A stretch of 14,314 nucleotides of DNA from an uncultured Alphaproteobacteria bacterium (lineage in GTDB: Bacteria; Pseudomonadota; Alphaproteobacteria; RF32; CAG-239), in the NCBI GenBank assembly GCA_944392285.1, contig CALXWF010000136.1, forward strand, positions 1-14,314, written 5' to 3'. The first letter of the stretch is position 1; the number at the start of each line of letters is the position of its first letter. Of this stretch, positions 1-6,816 are shown piece by piece. The notes under the pieces were generated by a model, which did not search any database, was not told the DNA's origin, and worked only from the letters and a program-made list of their open reading frames with translations. Both the position numbers and the translations under genes were made by a program.

Positions 1-62
1 GCACGAGCTGCCCCCTTACCTGCTTTTTCACGCTTTTGAGCATTAAATTTAATTTCACTCAT
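1..62 (-). CDS. rplY: Ribosomal protein L25 (Ctc-type), N-terminal fragment
   Basis: Only the first 20 codons and two bases lie in the window; the rest runs off the left edge. The visible start reads MSEIKFNAQKREKAGKGAAR. This matches the opening of bacterial L25/Ctc proteins, where a short beta strand is followed by a basic 'R..GKGAAR' segment that begins the 5S-rRNA-binding domain. L25 binds 5S rRNA in the central protuberance of the 50S subunit. The ATG at 62 has an AAGGA Shine-Dalgarno about 8 bases upstream, which supports the start. A promoter-like sequence and a terminator-like hairpin sit in the roughly 110 bp upstream. In many Alphaproteobacteria this gene precedes pth, which cannot be checked here. 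The identification rests on 20 residues and is therefore moderate. Confidence 0.65.
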   Translation of the reverse strand, partial: MSEIKFNAQKREKAGKGAAR

Positions 63-84
63 TTTTTAATTCCTTATAAATTTT

Positions 85-123
85 ATATAAAAAACCCGCC
101 GAGCCTCCAGGGGTGTCTCGGCG
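85..123 (-). terminator. Terminator-like hairpin in the rplY leader (possible attenuator)
   Basis: On the minus strand, a 7-bp GC-rich stem (117-123 pairing with 97-103) encloses a 13-base loop and is followed by GG and a run of six T's. It lies downstream of the promoter-like sequence at 134-162 and upstream of the rplY ATG at 62. It is separated from the terminator of the preceding gene (181-204), so it would act on the rplY transcript itself. I infer attenuation. Confidence 0.55.
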
Positions 124-133
124 TAATTTGCTT

Positions 134-162
134 TGTACACCCTGCCAATTGTTTTTTCAAGC
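134..162 (-). promoter_or_regulatory. Putative rplY promoter
   Basis: On the minus strand, TTGAAA and TACAAA are separated by 17 bases. They lie just downstream of the terminator of the 114-residue membrane protein gene and just upstream of the rplY leader hairpin. The -35 matches consensus at 5 of 6 positions and the -10 at 4 of 6. The position is sensible but there is no direct evidence of activity. Confidence 0.45.
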
Positions 163-172
163 ATTTTTTCAA

Positions 173-208
173 AAAAAAGAGTTCCTCCCTGCAAAGGGAG
201 GAACTTTT
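173..208 (-). terminator. Intrinsic terminator after the small membrane protein gene
   Basis: A perfect 9-bp stem (181-189 with 196-204) and 6-base loop begins immediately after the TAA stop at 211-213. On the minus strand it is followed by CTC and a long T run. The other side is also T-rich, so it could work in both directions. Confidence 0.85.
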
Positions 209-210
209 CT

Positions 211-555
211 TTACTTTTGCTTCCTGGGCCGTACGGAAGTCAACTGCATTTCCGCTGTCTCCGGATCGAATGAAGACGCAGAAAAAAGATATTTCTCACC
301 GCTCTTAAAGCCGGCCTGAGCCCCTGTTACAAAGTAAAAACGCACATAGGTCTCGTTCAATTTCACCCTGCACCAAATTTTCTGCTGGCGCTTTCCTTTT
401 CTTACCCTGATCACGCGCGCCTTAAAATCTCTGTCTCCCAGACTTATCAGGTTATAAAGCGCCTGTCGTCTTTCCTTAATAACACGGCTCCGAAGCCATG
501 AATACACAACCACAGCAAAAATAACCGTAGCTGCAATTATTTCTTTATCTACCAT
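211..555 (-). CDS. Small single-pass membrane protein, unknown function
   Basis: This is a 114-residue protein that I do not recognise. Residues about 5-20 (EIIAATVIFAVVVYSWL) form one hydrophobic segment, followed at once by a basic stretch (RSRVIKERR). That pattern suggests an N-terminal anchor with the rest on the cytoplasmic side. Residues about 42-110 look like a compact beta-rich domain (FKARVIRVRKGKRQQ, then WCRVKLNETYVRFYFV) with a basic tail ending RPRKQK. The gene has its own promoter at 603-630 and a strong terminator right after the stop, so it appears monocistronic. The ATG at 555 has no clear Shine-Dalgarno and sits in the context AGCTATG, which two of the island genes share. 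The clean boundaries support a real gene, but the function is unknown. Confidence 0.75.
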   Translation of the reverse strand: MVDKEIIAATVIFAVVVYSWLRSRVIKERRQALYNLISLGDRDFKARVIRVRKGKRQQKIWCRVKLNETYVRFYFVTGAQAGFKSGEKYLFSASSFDPETAEMQLTSVRPRKQK

Positions 556-602
556 AGCTAGAATTTTTAATAATTTAACATAATTTTATTTCATAGAAAC
601 AT

Positions 603-630
603 ATTTTAGACAAAAAAAGCAAAAAGTCAA
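603..630 (-). promoter_or_regulatory. Promoter of the small membrane protein gene
   Basis: On the minus strand, TTGACT and TAAAAT (5 of 6 matches each) are 16 bases apart. The expected transcript start is near 596, about 40 bases before the ATG. The -35 begins directly after the T run of the pnp terminator. Confidence 0.6.
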
Positions 631-631
631 A

Positions 632-698
632 TAAAAAAACGTCCGGAAAAATCTCTGAACACACAAACCAGTATGCGGACAAAAATTGTTTCCGAACG
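632..698 (-). terminator. Terminator downstream of pnp (long-loop hairpin)
   Basis: On the minus strand, CGTTCGGAAA (698-689) can pair with TTTCCGGACG (649-640) in a 10-bp stem with one G-U pair. It is followed directly by seven T's. The loop is about 39 bases, longer than usual, so efficiency is uncertain. It starts 26 bases after the pnp stop. Confidence 0.6.
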
Positions 699-724
699 AT
701 TTATATTAACTACGGGCAGAAAAC

Positions 725-2848
725 CTATTTTTCCAGATCTTCGCCGGTTTCCTGATCAACCCTCTTCGCCGATAATTTGATTTTACCGCGATTATCGGTG
801 CCGAGACATTTAACCCACATAGTGTCGCCTTCTTTGTAGAAGTCGGAAACCGAAGCAATGCGCTCGTTTTTAATTTCGGAGATATGAACTAACCCTTCTG
901 TTGTGCCGAGGAAGCGAACAAATGCACCGAAATCCATAATTTTGGTAACAACACCTTTATAGATACGGCCTTCCTCGGGTTCAGCAACGATATTCATAAT
1001 CATTTCCAGAGCGGCATCGCCTTCTTCTTTTTTCATTGAAGCGATGCGAACGATACCGTCATCGGTAATATCGATTTTACTGTTGGTTTTTTCAACAATC
1101 TCACGAATAACCTTACCGCCGGTACCGATAACTTCACGAATTTTGTCAACCGGAATCTTAATGGCGATAATGCGCGGTGCTTTATCTGAAACATGCGGAC
1201 GAGACTCAGAAATTGCTTTGGCCATTTCACCCAAGATATGGATACGCCCTTCATGAGCCTGAGCCAAAGCCGTCTGCATAATTTCTTTGGTAATGGAAGT
1301 AATTTTAATATCCATCTGCAAAGCGGTAACACCGTCTTTTGTACCGGCGACTTTGAAGTCCATATCGCCGAGATGGTCTTCATCACCCAAGATATCGGTC
1401 AACACGCAAACGCGGCCGTCATCTTCTTTAATCAAACCCATGGCAATACCGGCAACCGGTTTGGCCATCGGCACACCGGCGGCCATCAAAGACATTGTCG
1501 AACCGCAAACCGTTGCCATGGAAGAAGAACCGTTAGATTCCATAATTTCTGAAACCACGCGAATGGTATAAGGGAAAGTATCTTTATTTTTGGGCAACAT
1601 CGGATGAATAGCGCGCCATGCCAACTTGCCGTGACCGATTTCCCGACGTCCCGGACTGCCTATACGTCCGCATTCGCCAACAGAAAACGGCGGGAAATTA
1701 TAATTAAGCATAAAATCTTCTTTATATTCTTTCATCAGCCCGTCAACGATTTGCGCATCTTCACCGGTTCCGAGCGTCGTAACGACCAGCGCTTGAGTTT
1801 CGCCGCGTGTAAATAACGCCGAACCGTGAGCCATCGGCAAAACATCAACCTCACATTGAATCGGGCGGACGGTTTTTGTATCACGACCGTCAATACGGTG
1901 TCCGGTGGTCAAAACTTTCTCACGAACAACCTTATGCATCAATTTTTCAATGGCATCACCGACATAGCGAACTTCCAACTCATTTTCGGGGTCAATCGTT
2001 GCCTTAACTTCTTCAGAAATTTGGCCGACCAAAGTTCCGCGTTTGAGTTTATCGGTTTCGTTGAAAGCTTCTTCATATTTTTTGATAAAATCTTTTTCAA
2101 TACGTGCATACAAGGCGTCAAACTCGGGCGGAAATACCGGAGATTCCCAAGCCTCTTTTCCGGCTTCGGCTTTGAGTTCTTCAATCAATTTAATAACCGG
2201 TTGGAAGTTGTCAAAACCAAACATAACGGCGCCAAGCATAACTTCTTCAGAAAGTTCCTGAGCCTCAGATTCAACCATCAAGACGCCTTCTTTGGTACCG
2301 GCGACAACCAATTCCAACTTATTTTCCGCATCAAGCTCGTCTAAGGTCGGGTTCAAAATATATTGACCGTTTTTATAAGCGATTTTAGCGGCGGCAATCG
2401 GCCCCATAAAGGGAATACCCGAAACAGCCAAAGCGGCAGAAGCCGCAACCATAGAAACAATATCGGAATCATTTTTCTGGTCATGGCTCAACACGGTACA
2501 AATAATTTGTACTTCATTTTTGAAAGCATCCGGAAACAACGGACGTATCGGACGGTCAATCAAACGAGAAATCAACACTTCGCGTTCAGAGGGTTTGCCT
2601 TCTCTCTTCATAAAGCCGCCGGGAACTTTACCGGTTGCATAATATTTTTCCTGATAGTTAACCGTTAAAGGGAAAAAGTCCTGATCTGCTTTTACCTCTT
2701 TAGCCGCAACCACGGTTGCATGCACTACTGTTTCACCATAGGTAGCCACAACCGAACCTGTTGCCTGTCTGGCTATTTTACCTGTTTCCAATACTAATTT
2801 GCGGCCGCCCCAGTCCATCTCTTTGCGGCTGACTTTAAAATCGATCAT
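725..2848 (-). CDS. pnp: Polynucleotide phosphorylase (PNPase)
   Basis: This 707-residue protein is a 3'-to-5' phosphorolytic exoribonuclease that degrades mRNA and processes RNA in the cytoplasm, usually as a trimer that can join a degradosome. Its length matches the family (E. coli about 711). Two RNase PH-like domains fill most of the protein. In the second, the block GDEDHLGDMDFKVAG carries D491, D497 and K499, which align with E. coli catalytic D486, D492 and K494. A KH domain follows with GTGG at 575-578, and an S1 domain occupies about 627-697. The ATG at 2848 is preceded by AAAGGT. It follows rpsO as in most Proteobacteria, separated by a terminator and a hairpin-rich leader. In E. 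coli PNPase controls its own leader; whether it does so here is inference. Identification is secure. Confidence 0.99.
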   Translation of the reverse strand: MIDFKVSRKEMDWGGRKLVLETGKIARQATGSVVATYGETVVHATVVAAKEVKADQDFFPLTVNYQEKYYATGKVPGGFMKREGKPSEREVLISRLIDRPIRPLFPDAFKNEVQIICTVLSHDQKNDSDIVSMVAASAALAVSGIPFMGPIAAAKIAYKNGQYILNPTLDELDAENKLELVVAGTKEGVLMVESEAQELSEEVMLGAVMFGFDNFQPVIKLIEELKAEAGKEAWESPVFPPEFDALYARIEKDFIKKYEEAFNETDKLKRGTLVGQISEEVKATIDPENELEVRYVGDAIEKLMHKVVREKVLTTGHRIDGRDTKTVRPIQCEVDVLPMAHGSALFTRGETQALVVTTLGTGEDAQIVDGLMKEYKEDFMLNYNFPPFSVGECGRIGSPGRREIGHGKLAWRAIHPMLPKNKDTFPYTIRVVSEIMESNGSSSMATVCGSTMSLMAAGVPMAKPVAGIAMGLIKEDDGRVCVLTDILGDEDHLGDMDFKVAGTKDGVTALQMDIKITSITKEIMQTALAQAHEGRIHILGEMAKAISESRPHVSDKAPRIIAIKIPVDKIREVIGTGGKVIREIVEKTNSKIDITDDGIVRIASMKKEEGDAALEMIMNIVAEPEEGRIYKGVVTKIMDFGAFVRFLGTTEGLVHISEIKNERIASVSDFYKEGDTMWVKCLGTDNRGKIKLSAKRVDQETGEDLEK

Positions 2849-2985
2849 ACTTTTTACCTTTCATCTAAAATAAAAACCTCTACCTGCCCTTGCAGGATTT
2901 TTTCAAATTTATCCGTTTCAAAACGGAAACTTAAAGATTTTCAACTGAAAACCACCGCCCGAAAGCGGATTTTCTCAAGATAAAA
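2849..2985 (-). promoter_or_regulatory. Structured pnp 5' leader
   Basis: About 137 bases between the rpsO terminator and the pnp ATG contain three short inverted repeats. CCGC/GCGG lies at 2955-2958 and 2965-2968. TCCGTT/AACGGA lies at about 2912-2927. CCTGC/GCAGG lies at 2883-2887 and 2892-2896, 35 bases before the start codon. No convincing promoter is visible, so pnp is probably reached by read-through from rpsO. In E. coli a leader at this place is cut by RNase III and PNPase for autoregulation, and this could be a counterpart. The hairpins themselves are small. Confidence 0.4.
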
Positions 2986-3009
2986 AGACGCGGAACCTGA
3001 CGGTTCCGC
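2981..3009 (-). terminator. Terminator between rpsO and pnp
   Basis: A perfect 8-bp stem (GCGGAACC at 3009-3002 on the minus strand pairing with 2997-2990) and a 4-base loop is followed by GTC and TTTTTA. It lies 17 bases after the rpsO stop. As in E. coli, it probably makes a short rpsO message while letting some polymerase through to pnp. Confidence 0.75.
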
Positions 3010-3026
3010 CCCTTTTCAATCTGTCA

Positions 3027-3296
3027 TTAGCGTCTGATATTCAGCTTGCTGATAATTTCTTGATATCTGGCTTCGTTTTTGCCTTTCAAATAATCAAGAA
3101 GGTGGCGGCGTTTACCGACCATTTTCATCAAGCCCAAGCGGGAGTGCGTATCTTTTTTATGAACATTAAAATGTTCAATCAAATTGTTGATACGAGCAGT
3201 CCAAATAGCAATTTGAACTTCCGGAGAACCGGTATCACCCGGGGTTAAACCAAATTCTTTAATCAGCTCTTGTTTTTTTTCATTAGAAATCGACAT
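3027..3296 (-). CDS. rpsO: 30S ribosomal protein S15
   Basis: This 89-residue protein has exactly the usual S15 length. It binds 16S rRNA in the central domain early in 30S assembly. The family pattern is clear: LTPGDTGSPEVQIA near residues 21-34, then HKKDTHSRLGLMKMVGKRRHLLDYL at the rRNA-contacting helices, and an IRR end. The frame is open further upstream to 3320, but the ATG at 3296 gives the normal MSISNEKKQEL start and has AAGGA about 9 bases upstream, so I chose it. It follows truB after only 17 bases and is surely cotranscribed with it. A terminator and then pnp follow. Confidence 0.98.
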   Translation of the reverse strand: MSISNEKKQELIKEFGLTPGDTGSPEVQIAIWTARINNLIEHFNVHKKDTHSRLGLMKMVGKRRHLLDYLKGKNEARYQEIISKLNIRR

Positions 3297-3313
3297 CAAT
3301 ATTTTCCTTATAA

Positions 3314-4225
3314 TTAACAATTAAACACGCGAACCGGCGCAATTTTGCGTGTATCGATTCGCACCCAAGCCGCAAGTTTATCGCCACAGACGGCAAGCGC
3401 ATCTTTTCCCACAAGCAATGACACATCATAACTTTTGGGCGACAGGCTCTGTCCTTTGGCAAGCTTGGCGGCATCTGCCTCCGATACGGCAATCACCGCG
3501 ATGTCGCGCAGTGATGTTACTAGCGGAAGCAACACCCTTTCGGGATTTTCACTATGCACCATATTTTTTAAATTTTCAAGTTTTATTGCATCCTCAATCG
3601 TGAAATTTCCGCTTTTTAAGCGTCTCAACGCGCGCAAATGCCCGACCGTGCCGAGTCGTACGGCCAAATCGCGCCCCAGACTTCGCACATAAGTCCCTTT
3701 TGAACACTCCACGCGAAAGGAGGCGGCACCGTCTTCTTTTATCTCCAAAAGCTCCAAAGCAAAAATCTCTACGATTCGCTCGGGCATATCCACTTCTTTG
3801 CCGGCACGCGCCAAAGCATAGGCACGTTCACCGTTAATCTTGACGGCTGAAAAGATTGGCGGCACCTGCGTAATTTTTCCCAAGAACTCAGGCAATACTT
3901 GTAAAATTTCCTCTTTAGAGGGGATTTTTTCGGCTGTTTCACAAACTTCCCCCTCACAATCTGCCGTATTGGTTGCCTTTCCCCATTCAACGACAAATTC
4001 ATAGACCTTTCGCCCTTCCGTCACCAAAGGCACAAGTTTGGTTGCCTCTCCGAATGCAATCGGCAAAACACCGGTCGCAAAAGGGTCTAACGTCCCGCAA
4101 TGACCGTTCTTTTTGGCATCAAACCACCGCCGCGTCAGGTTAACCGCTTCGGTTGAACCCATACCCTGAGGTTTGTCCAAAATCAACCACCCGTTAATCT
4201 CTTTGCCTTTTGTGCGCCCCGCCAT
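3314..4225 (-). CDS. truB: tRNA pseudouridine(55) synthase TruB
   Basis: This 303-residue enzyme converts uridine 55 in the T-loop of tRNAs to pseudouridine. The catalytic motif GHCGTLDPFATGVLP is at residues 41-55 with the nucleophilic Asp at D47. It is preceded by the family's N-terminal GWLILDKPQGMGST. Other TruB hallmarks follow: PPIFSAVKINGERAY, KGTYVRSLGRDL and LRALRRLKSGNF. The C-terminal part (ADAAKLAKGQSL onward, ending PVRVFNC) is the small domain seen in alphaproteobacterial TruB. The ATG at 4225 has AAGGA about 7 bases upstream. In related genomes truB follows rbfA directly. Here about 4 kb of unrelated genes intervene and truB has gained its own promoter. rpsO follows closely, so truB and rpsO form one unit. 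Confidence 0.98.
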   Translation of the reverse strand: MAGRTKGKEINGWLILDKPQGMGSTEAVNLTRRWFDAKKNGHCGTLDPFATGVLPIAFGEATKLVPLVTEGRKVYEFVVEWGKATNTADCEGEVCETAEKIPSKEEILQVLPEFLGKITQVPPIFSAVKINGERAYALARAGKEVDMPERIVEIFALELLEIKEDGAASFRVECSKGTYVRSLGRDLAVRLGTVGHLRALRRLKSGNFTIEDAIKLENLKNMVHSENPERVLLPLVTSLRDIAVIAVSEADAAKLAKGQSLSPKSYDVSLLVGKDALAVCGDKLAAWVRIDTRKIAPVRVFNC

Positions 4226-4268
4226 AAAATTTTCCTTTTTGCTTACATAACCAAATATTCTGACTTAT

Positions 4269-4297
4269 TTGATACGAAATAAAAATAAGAATGTCAA
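4269..4297 (-). promoter_or_regulatory. truB-rpsO promoter
   Basis: On the minus strand, a perfect TTGACA and TATCAA are 17 bases apart. They place the transcript start about 35-40 bases before the truB ATG. The site lies back to back with the promoter for the divergent gene at 4344 and explains how truB is expressed despite separation from rbfA. Confidence 0.6.
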
Positions 4298-4307
4298 AAA
4301 AATAATC

Positions 4308-4336
4308 TTGCCAATTTAGACAAAATATGCTAGGGT
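4308..4336 (+). promoter_or_regulatory. Promoter of the HELWH-motif gene
   Basis: TTGCCA and TAGGGT are 17 bases apart, and TGC precedes the -10 as in extended -10 promoters. If this is the -10, transcription starts near 4343, at the ATG itself. The same AGGG could instead be a Shine-Dalgarno with 8 bases to the ATG. The two readings cannot be separated from sequence alone. Confidence 0.45.
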
Positions 4337-4343
4337 TACACCC

Positions 4344-5948
4344 ATGAAAATACCACTTTTTAAGACAGATAAAGATTTAGCCGCCTTTGTTGACAAACTA
4401 AGCGCGGAAGAGATAAGCAGTCTTAACACCGAAGACTGGAACCGCCTTTATGCCCAAATCAACAAACTCTGCACCAAGCTCAGCAAAAAAGAGCGCTTTT
4501 TAAATCGCCTAAACCTGTTTTATCTTCGCAGCGGGCGTTTATTCGGCTTCAAGCCCAAAGCAAAATTTTACAATCCGACCAAAGACTTTTTGCAAAAACA
4601 TAAATCTGTCTTTACCAAACTTAATAAATATTATTGTCCCGAAGAGGCACACCGACAAAAGGTTATCGCCGCGGCAAGACGCTTGGCGCAAGAGCTTTGC
4701 GCTGCCTCCCCCGAGATAAAAAGCCGACTGACCAACTTTATGCTGGCAAGCGACGCCGAGCGCCTGCAAACCATGGCCAAAATCCGCGATATCACCTACC
4801 GTGAGATTTTTGCCGGCCGAGCCCAGCGCAAACCCTCAATTCAAATAGCTGCCTTTTCACAAGGGCTGATTAACGGAGAGTACAGCGCAACCACCAATCA
4901 GATTTCCATTAATCGCGAGGTTCTTTCAAACAGTTTATACACCTTTGCCCACGAGTTATGGCACTCGACCCAAACTTTGGGGCGCGCCCCCAAAGAGCTG
5001 ACAAAACTCTATGGCAACAACCGCTGTTTTTACCTTTCTTCCGATGCTGACTTCACGGCCTATCGTCGCCAACCCCTAGAATATGACGTTCGCACCTTTC
5101 AAATATATTTTACCAGCGAAATCTTCAAACAAATCGGGGCTGAAAACTTTTCTGTCGGCGATGCTGTTGCATCATTAAACCGTTTCATGTACTACCGCCG
5201 CCGCGACAACGAACAAACTAAAGGCTCCTGCAAAATTTTGGCTGACGGACATTTACACTTGCAGGCACCGAGCTCTGAAAACCTGCGAAATGATTTACGA
5301 TCATTAAACCACCGCTTTTTAGACAACCAAGGCCGCCTCAGCGAACAAAACAACCAAATAGATTTTGACTTTGGCCGCCCGGGAAAAGACTTAAACAAAC
5401 GCTTGGCCAATGCTGTTTTTAACTATCGCCCCTGTTTTGTAAATTACCCGAAATTTAAACAAGTTTGCCAACTTTTTGCCGCCGATGCCGACATTAAAGC
5501 CAAGTACAAATTTTTTGACTTATATCTGGTGTGTAAAAACGACGATGCCTCACCTGCCTTCAAACAGCTACAACAAAAGCTCAAAGACCAAGATTTAGCC
5601 ACCTGCAAAGGAGATAGTTTTTACATTCCCATCACCAAAGCTCATCTTTCAAAACTACGCAATTTTTATTTTATAAATCGCTTACAAAATCTGGGCGTTA
5701 AGAGCTCTGATATCAAAATCGGCGAAGAAGATGAAAAAACTTTGCTTGCCGTTGCCTCTCCCTCACCTGAGGTAAAATCATTTCTCAAGCTTCTTTCCGG
5801 CACACGCAAATTAGATGAAACGGCAGATGTTTCAATGGCGCGTTTTAAAGCTCAAGACACACTCAATCTTTTGTCCGAGCGGCGTCTGTTTTTGCCGCAA
5901 AAAGGCTTGTCTCCCCATTTGTTTGAACATATAAGACAACGCACATAA
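4344..5948 (+). CDS. Putative zinc metallopeptidase-like protein (HELWH motif), unknown family
   Basis: This is a 534-residue plus-strand protein, the only complete gene in the window on that strand. Residues 199-210 read YTFAHELWHSTQ, an HExxH zinc-binding and catalytic signature (H203, E204, H207). It is preceded by NGEYSATTNQISIN, a strand pattern often seen just before this helix in zincins. A likely third ligand is E246 in QPLEYDVRTF, about 40 residues later, as in gluzincins. There is no signal peptide or membrane segment, so it is probably cytoplasmic. The first 130 residues are basic and helical. The C-terminal 230 residues match nothing I recognise. It sits between truB and three unknown minus-strand genes and is convergent with the nearest. 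The motif is seen; protease activity and any link to its neighbours are inference. The gene is clearly real, with a long frame and a terminator. Confidence 0.8.
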   Translation: MKIPLFKTDKDLAAFVDKLSAEEISSLNTEDWNRLYAQINKLCTKLSKKERFLNRLNLFYLRSGRLFGFKPKAKFYNPTKDFLQKHKSVFTKLNKYYCPEEAHRQKVIAAARRLAQELCAASPEIKSRLTNFMLASDAERLQTMAKIRDITYREIFAGRAQRKPSIQIAAFSQGLINGEYSATTNQISINREVLSNSLYTFAHELWHSTQTLGRAPKELTKLYGNNRCFYLSSDADFTAYRRQPLEYDVRTFQIYFTSEIFKQIGAENFSVGDAVASLNRFMYYRRRDNEQTKGSCKILADGHLHLQAPSSENLRNDLRSLNHRFLDNQGRLSEQNNQIDFDFGRPGKDLNKRLANAVFNYRPCFVNYPKFKQVCQLFAADADIKAKYKFFDLYLVCKNDDASPAFKQLQQKLKDQDLATCKGDSFYIPITKAHLSKLRNFYFINRLQNLGVKSSDIKIGEEDEKTLLAVASPSPEVKSFLKLLSGTRKLDETADVSMARFKAQDTLNLLSERRLFLPQKGLSPHLFEHIRQRT

Positions 5949-5953
5949 ATTAA

Positions 5954-5981
5954 GGGTGCCTTTCATCACGAAAGAACACCC
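5954..5981. terminator. Shared hairpin between convergent genes
   Basis: GGGTG and CTTTC (5954-5964) can pair with GAAAG and CACCC (5970-5981), with a small internal bulge and a 5-base loop. It lies 6 bases after the stop of the 534-residue gene and about 20 bases after the stop of the minus-strand gene. Neither side has a strong T run (TTAATTT on the minus side), so it may be a weak bidirectional terminator or an mRNA end stabiliser. Confidence 0.5.
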
Positions 5982-6001
5982 AAGGTTATTCACTTTAATA
6001 A

Positions 6002-6598
6002 TTAATAATTGAAACGCTCTCTTAATTCAGATAAATCTTTCTTTTGCAACATGTGCGGCCCCTTGTCGTCAAAATACAAAAAATCAACGATCGGACACCC
6101 AAGCTCCGTCCCCTTACGACGCAGAACAAAGCCATAATAGCCGACGATGTTACCTTGCTTAACGTCAAGATAATCAGCTTGCCTTAATTCCCCTCTTTTA
6201 AACCATGACAAGGTTACAACTCCTGCTTTTCCGCTTGGCCAATAATTTACATAAACATTTTCCTCCTCATAGCTGCAAATCCCCAAAACTTTGTGTTTGC
6301 TTTTCGGAGTCCAGCAAAACCATTGCTCTTGTTTATAAATTATTGTACTTCCCTGCGGCTGTTTATAATCTTCACAGATACAGGTAAGCTCGGCTTCGTC
6401 TTTTGCCTCATCCATATAAAAAACCCAAGTATGCTTTGCATCAAAAGTAACAAAAATAAACTTTTCTGAAACTCTGACGGCAGCTTCTTTTGGTGTCTTA
6501 TGATAGTGGAGGACATCAACAAAGAGTTTTTTCAAAAAGGGTGCACCTTCGGCAAGTTCTTCCAAGGTAAACTCCGCACTCAAAAATTTAAGTTTCAT
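6002..6598 (-). CDS. Unknown protein, third gene of the island; possible distant member of the paralogous family
   Basis: This is a 198-residue protein that I do not recognise, with no signal peptide or membrane segment. It is rich in aromatic and charged residues with alternating hydrophobic strands, such as SEKFIFVTFD, NVYVNYW and VGYYGFVL, which suggests an all-beta fold. Size, place and promoter match the two upstream genes. A weak alignment can be drawn: ENVYV, then LD followed by a GN pair, then GFVLRRKG, against GNFFV, LD with a GN pair, and AFLMKNG in the gene at 6817. I rate this relationship as tentative. The ATG at 6598 is in the context AGCTATGAAA with no Shine-Dalgarno. Its own promoter lies at 6641-6669. 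Confidence 0.75.
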   Translation of the reverse strand: MKLKFLSAEFTLEELAEGAPFLKKLFVDVLHYHKTPKEAAVRVSEKFIFVTFDAKHTWVFYMDEAKDEAELTCICEDYKQPQGSTIIYKQEQWFCWTPKSKHKVLGICSYEEENVYVNYWPSGKAGVVTLSWFKRGELRQADYLDVKQGNIVGYYGFVLRRKGTELGCPIVDFLYFDDKGPHMLQKKDLSELRERFNY

Positions 6599-6640
6599 AG
6601 CTAAAAAAAATTATTTAACAATTATAAATTATCGACTCTA

Positions 6641-6669
6641 ACTTTATAAAGCATTTGACAAAAATTCAA
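6641..6669 (-). promoter_or_regulatory. Promoter of the third island gene
   Basis: On the minus strand, TTGAAT and TAAAGT are 17 bases apart. The spacer begins TTTTGTCAAA, almost the same as in the other two island promoters. TTGA and TCAA flank a 7-base centre, making a partly symmetric element over the -35. Confidence 0.6.
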
Positions 6670-6783
6670 CAAAAAACAGTTTTATCCTCTTAAAAAAGGC
6701 AAATTTTTTTATTTTTCAGCCACAAACAAAAGCAAAGCCAAGAACATGAAATACTTTTAGTTTTATAAAAGAATACCGACTCG

Positions 6784-6813
6784 CACAAAAAAAAGCGCTC
6801 TAAAGAGCGCTTT
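6784..6813 (-). terminator. Terminator of the second island gene
   Basis: A perfect 9-bp stem (AAAGCGCTC at 6792-6800 with 6805-6813) and a 4-base loop begins three bases after the TAA stop. On the minus strand it continues into an unbroken T run. It is a strong intrinsic terminator. Confidence 0.9.
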
Positions 6814-6816
6814 CAG

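Noticed and set aside
1826..2344. Plus-strand open frame of 172 codons opposite pnp
   Set aside because: It is antisense to conserved pnp codons, rich in Phe and Asn as expected from a complementary frame, and has no promoter or Shine-Dalgarno.
3297..3320. Upstream start for rpsO adding eight residues
   Set aside because: It would overlap the end of truB. The ATG at 3296 gives the exact family length and has a good Shine-Dalgarno.
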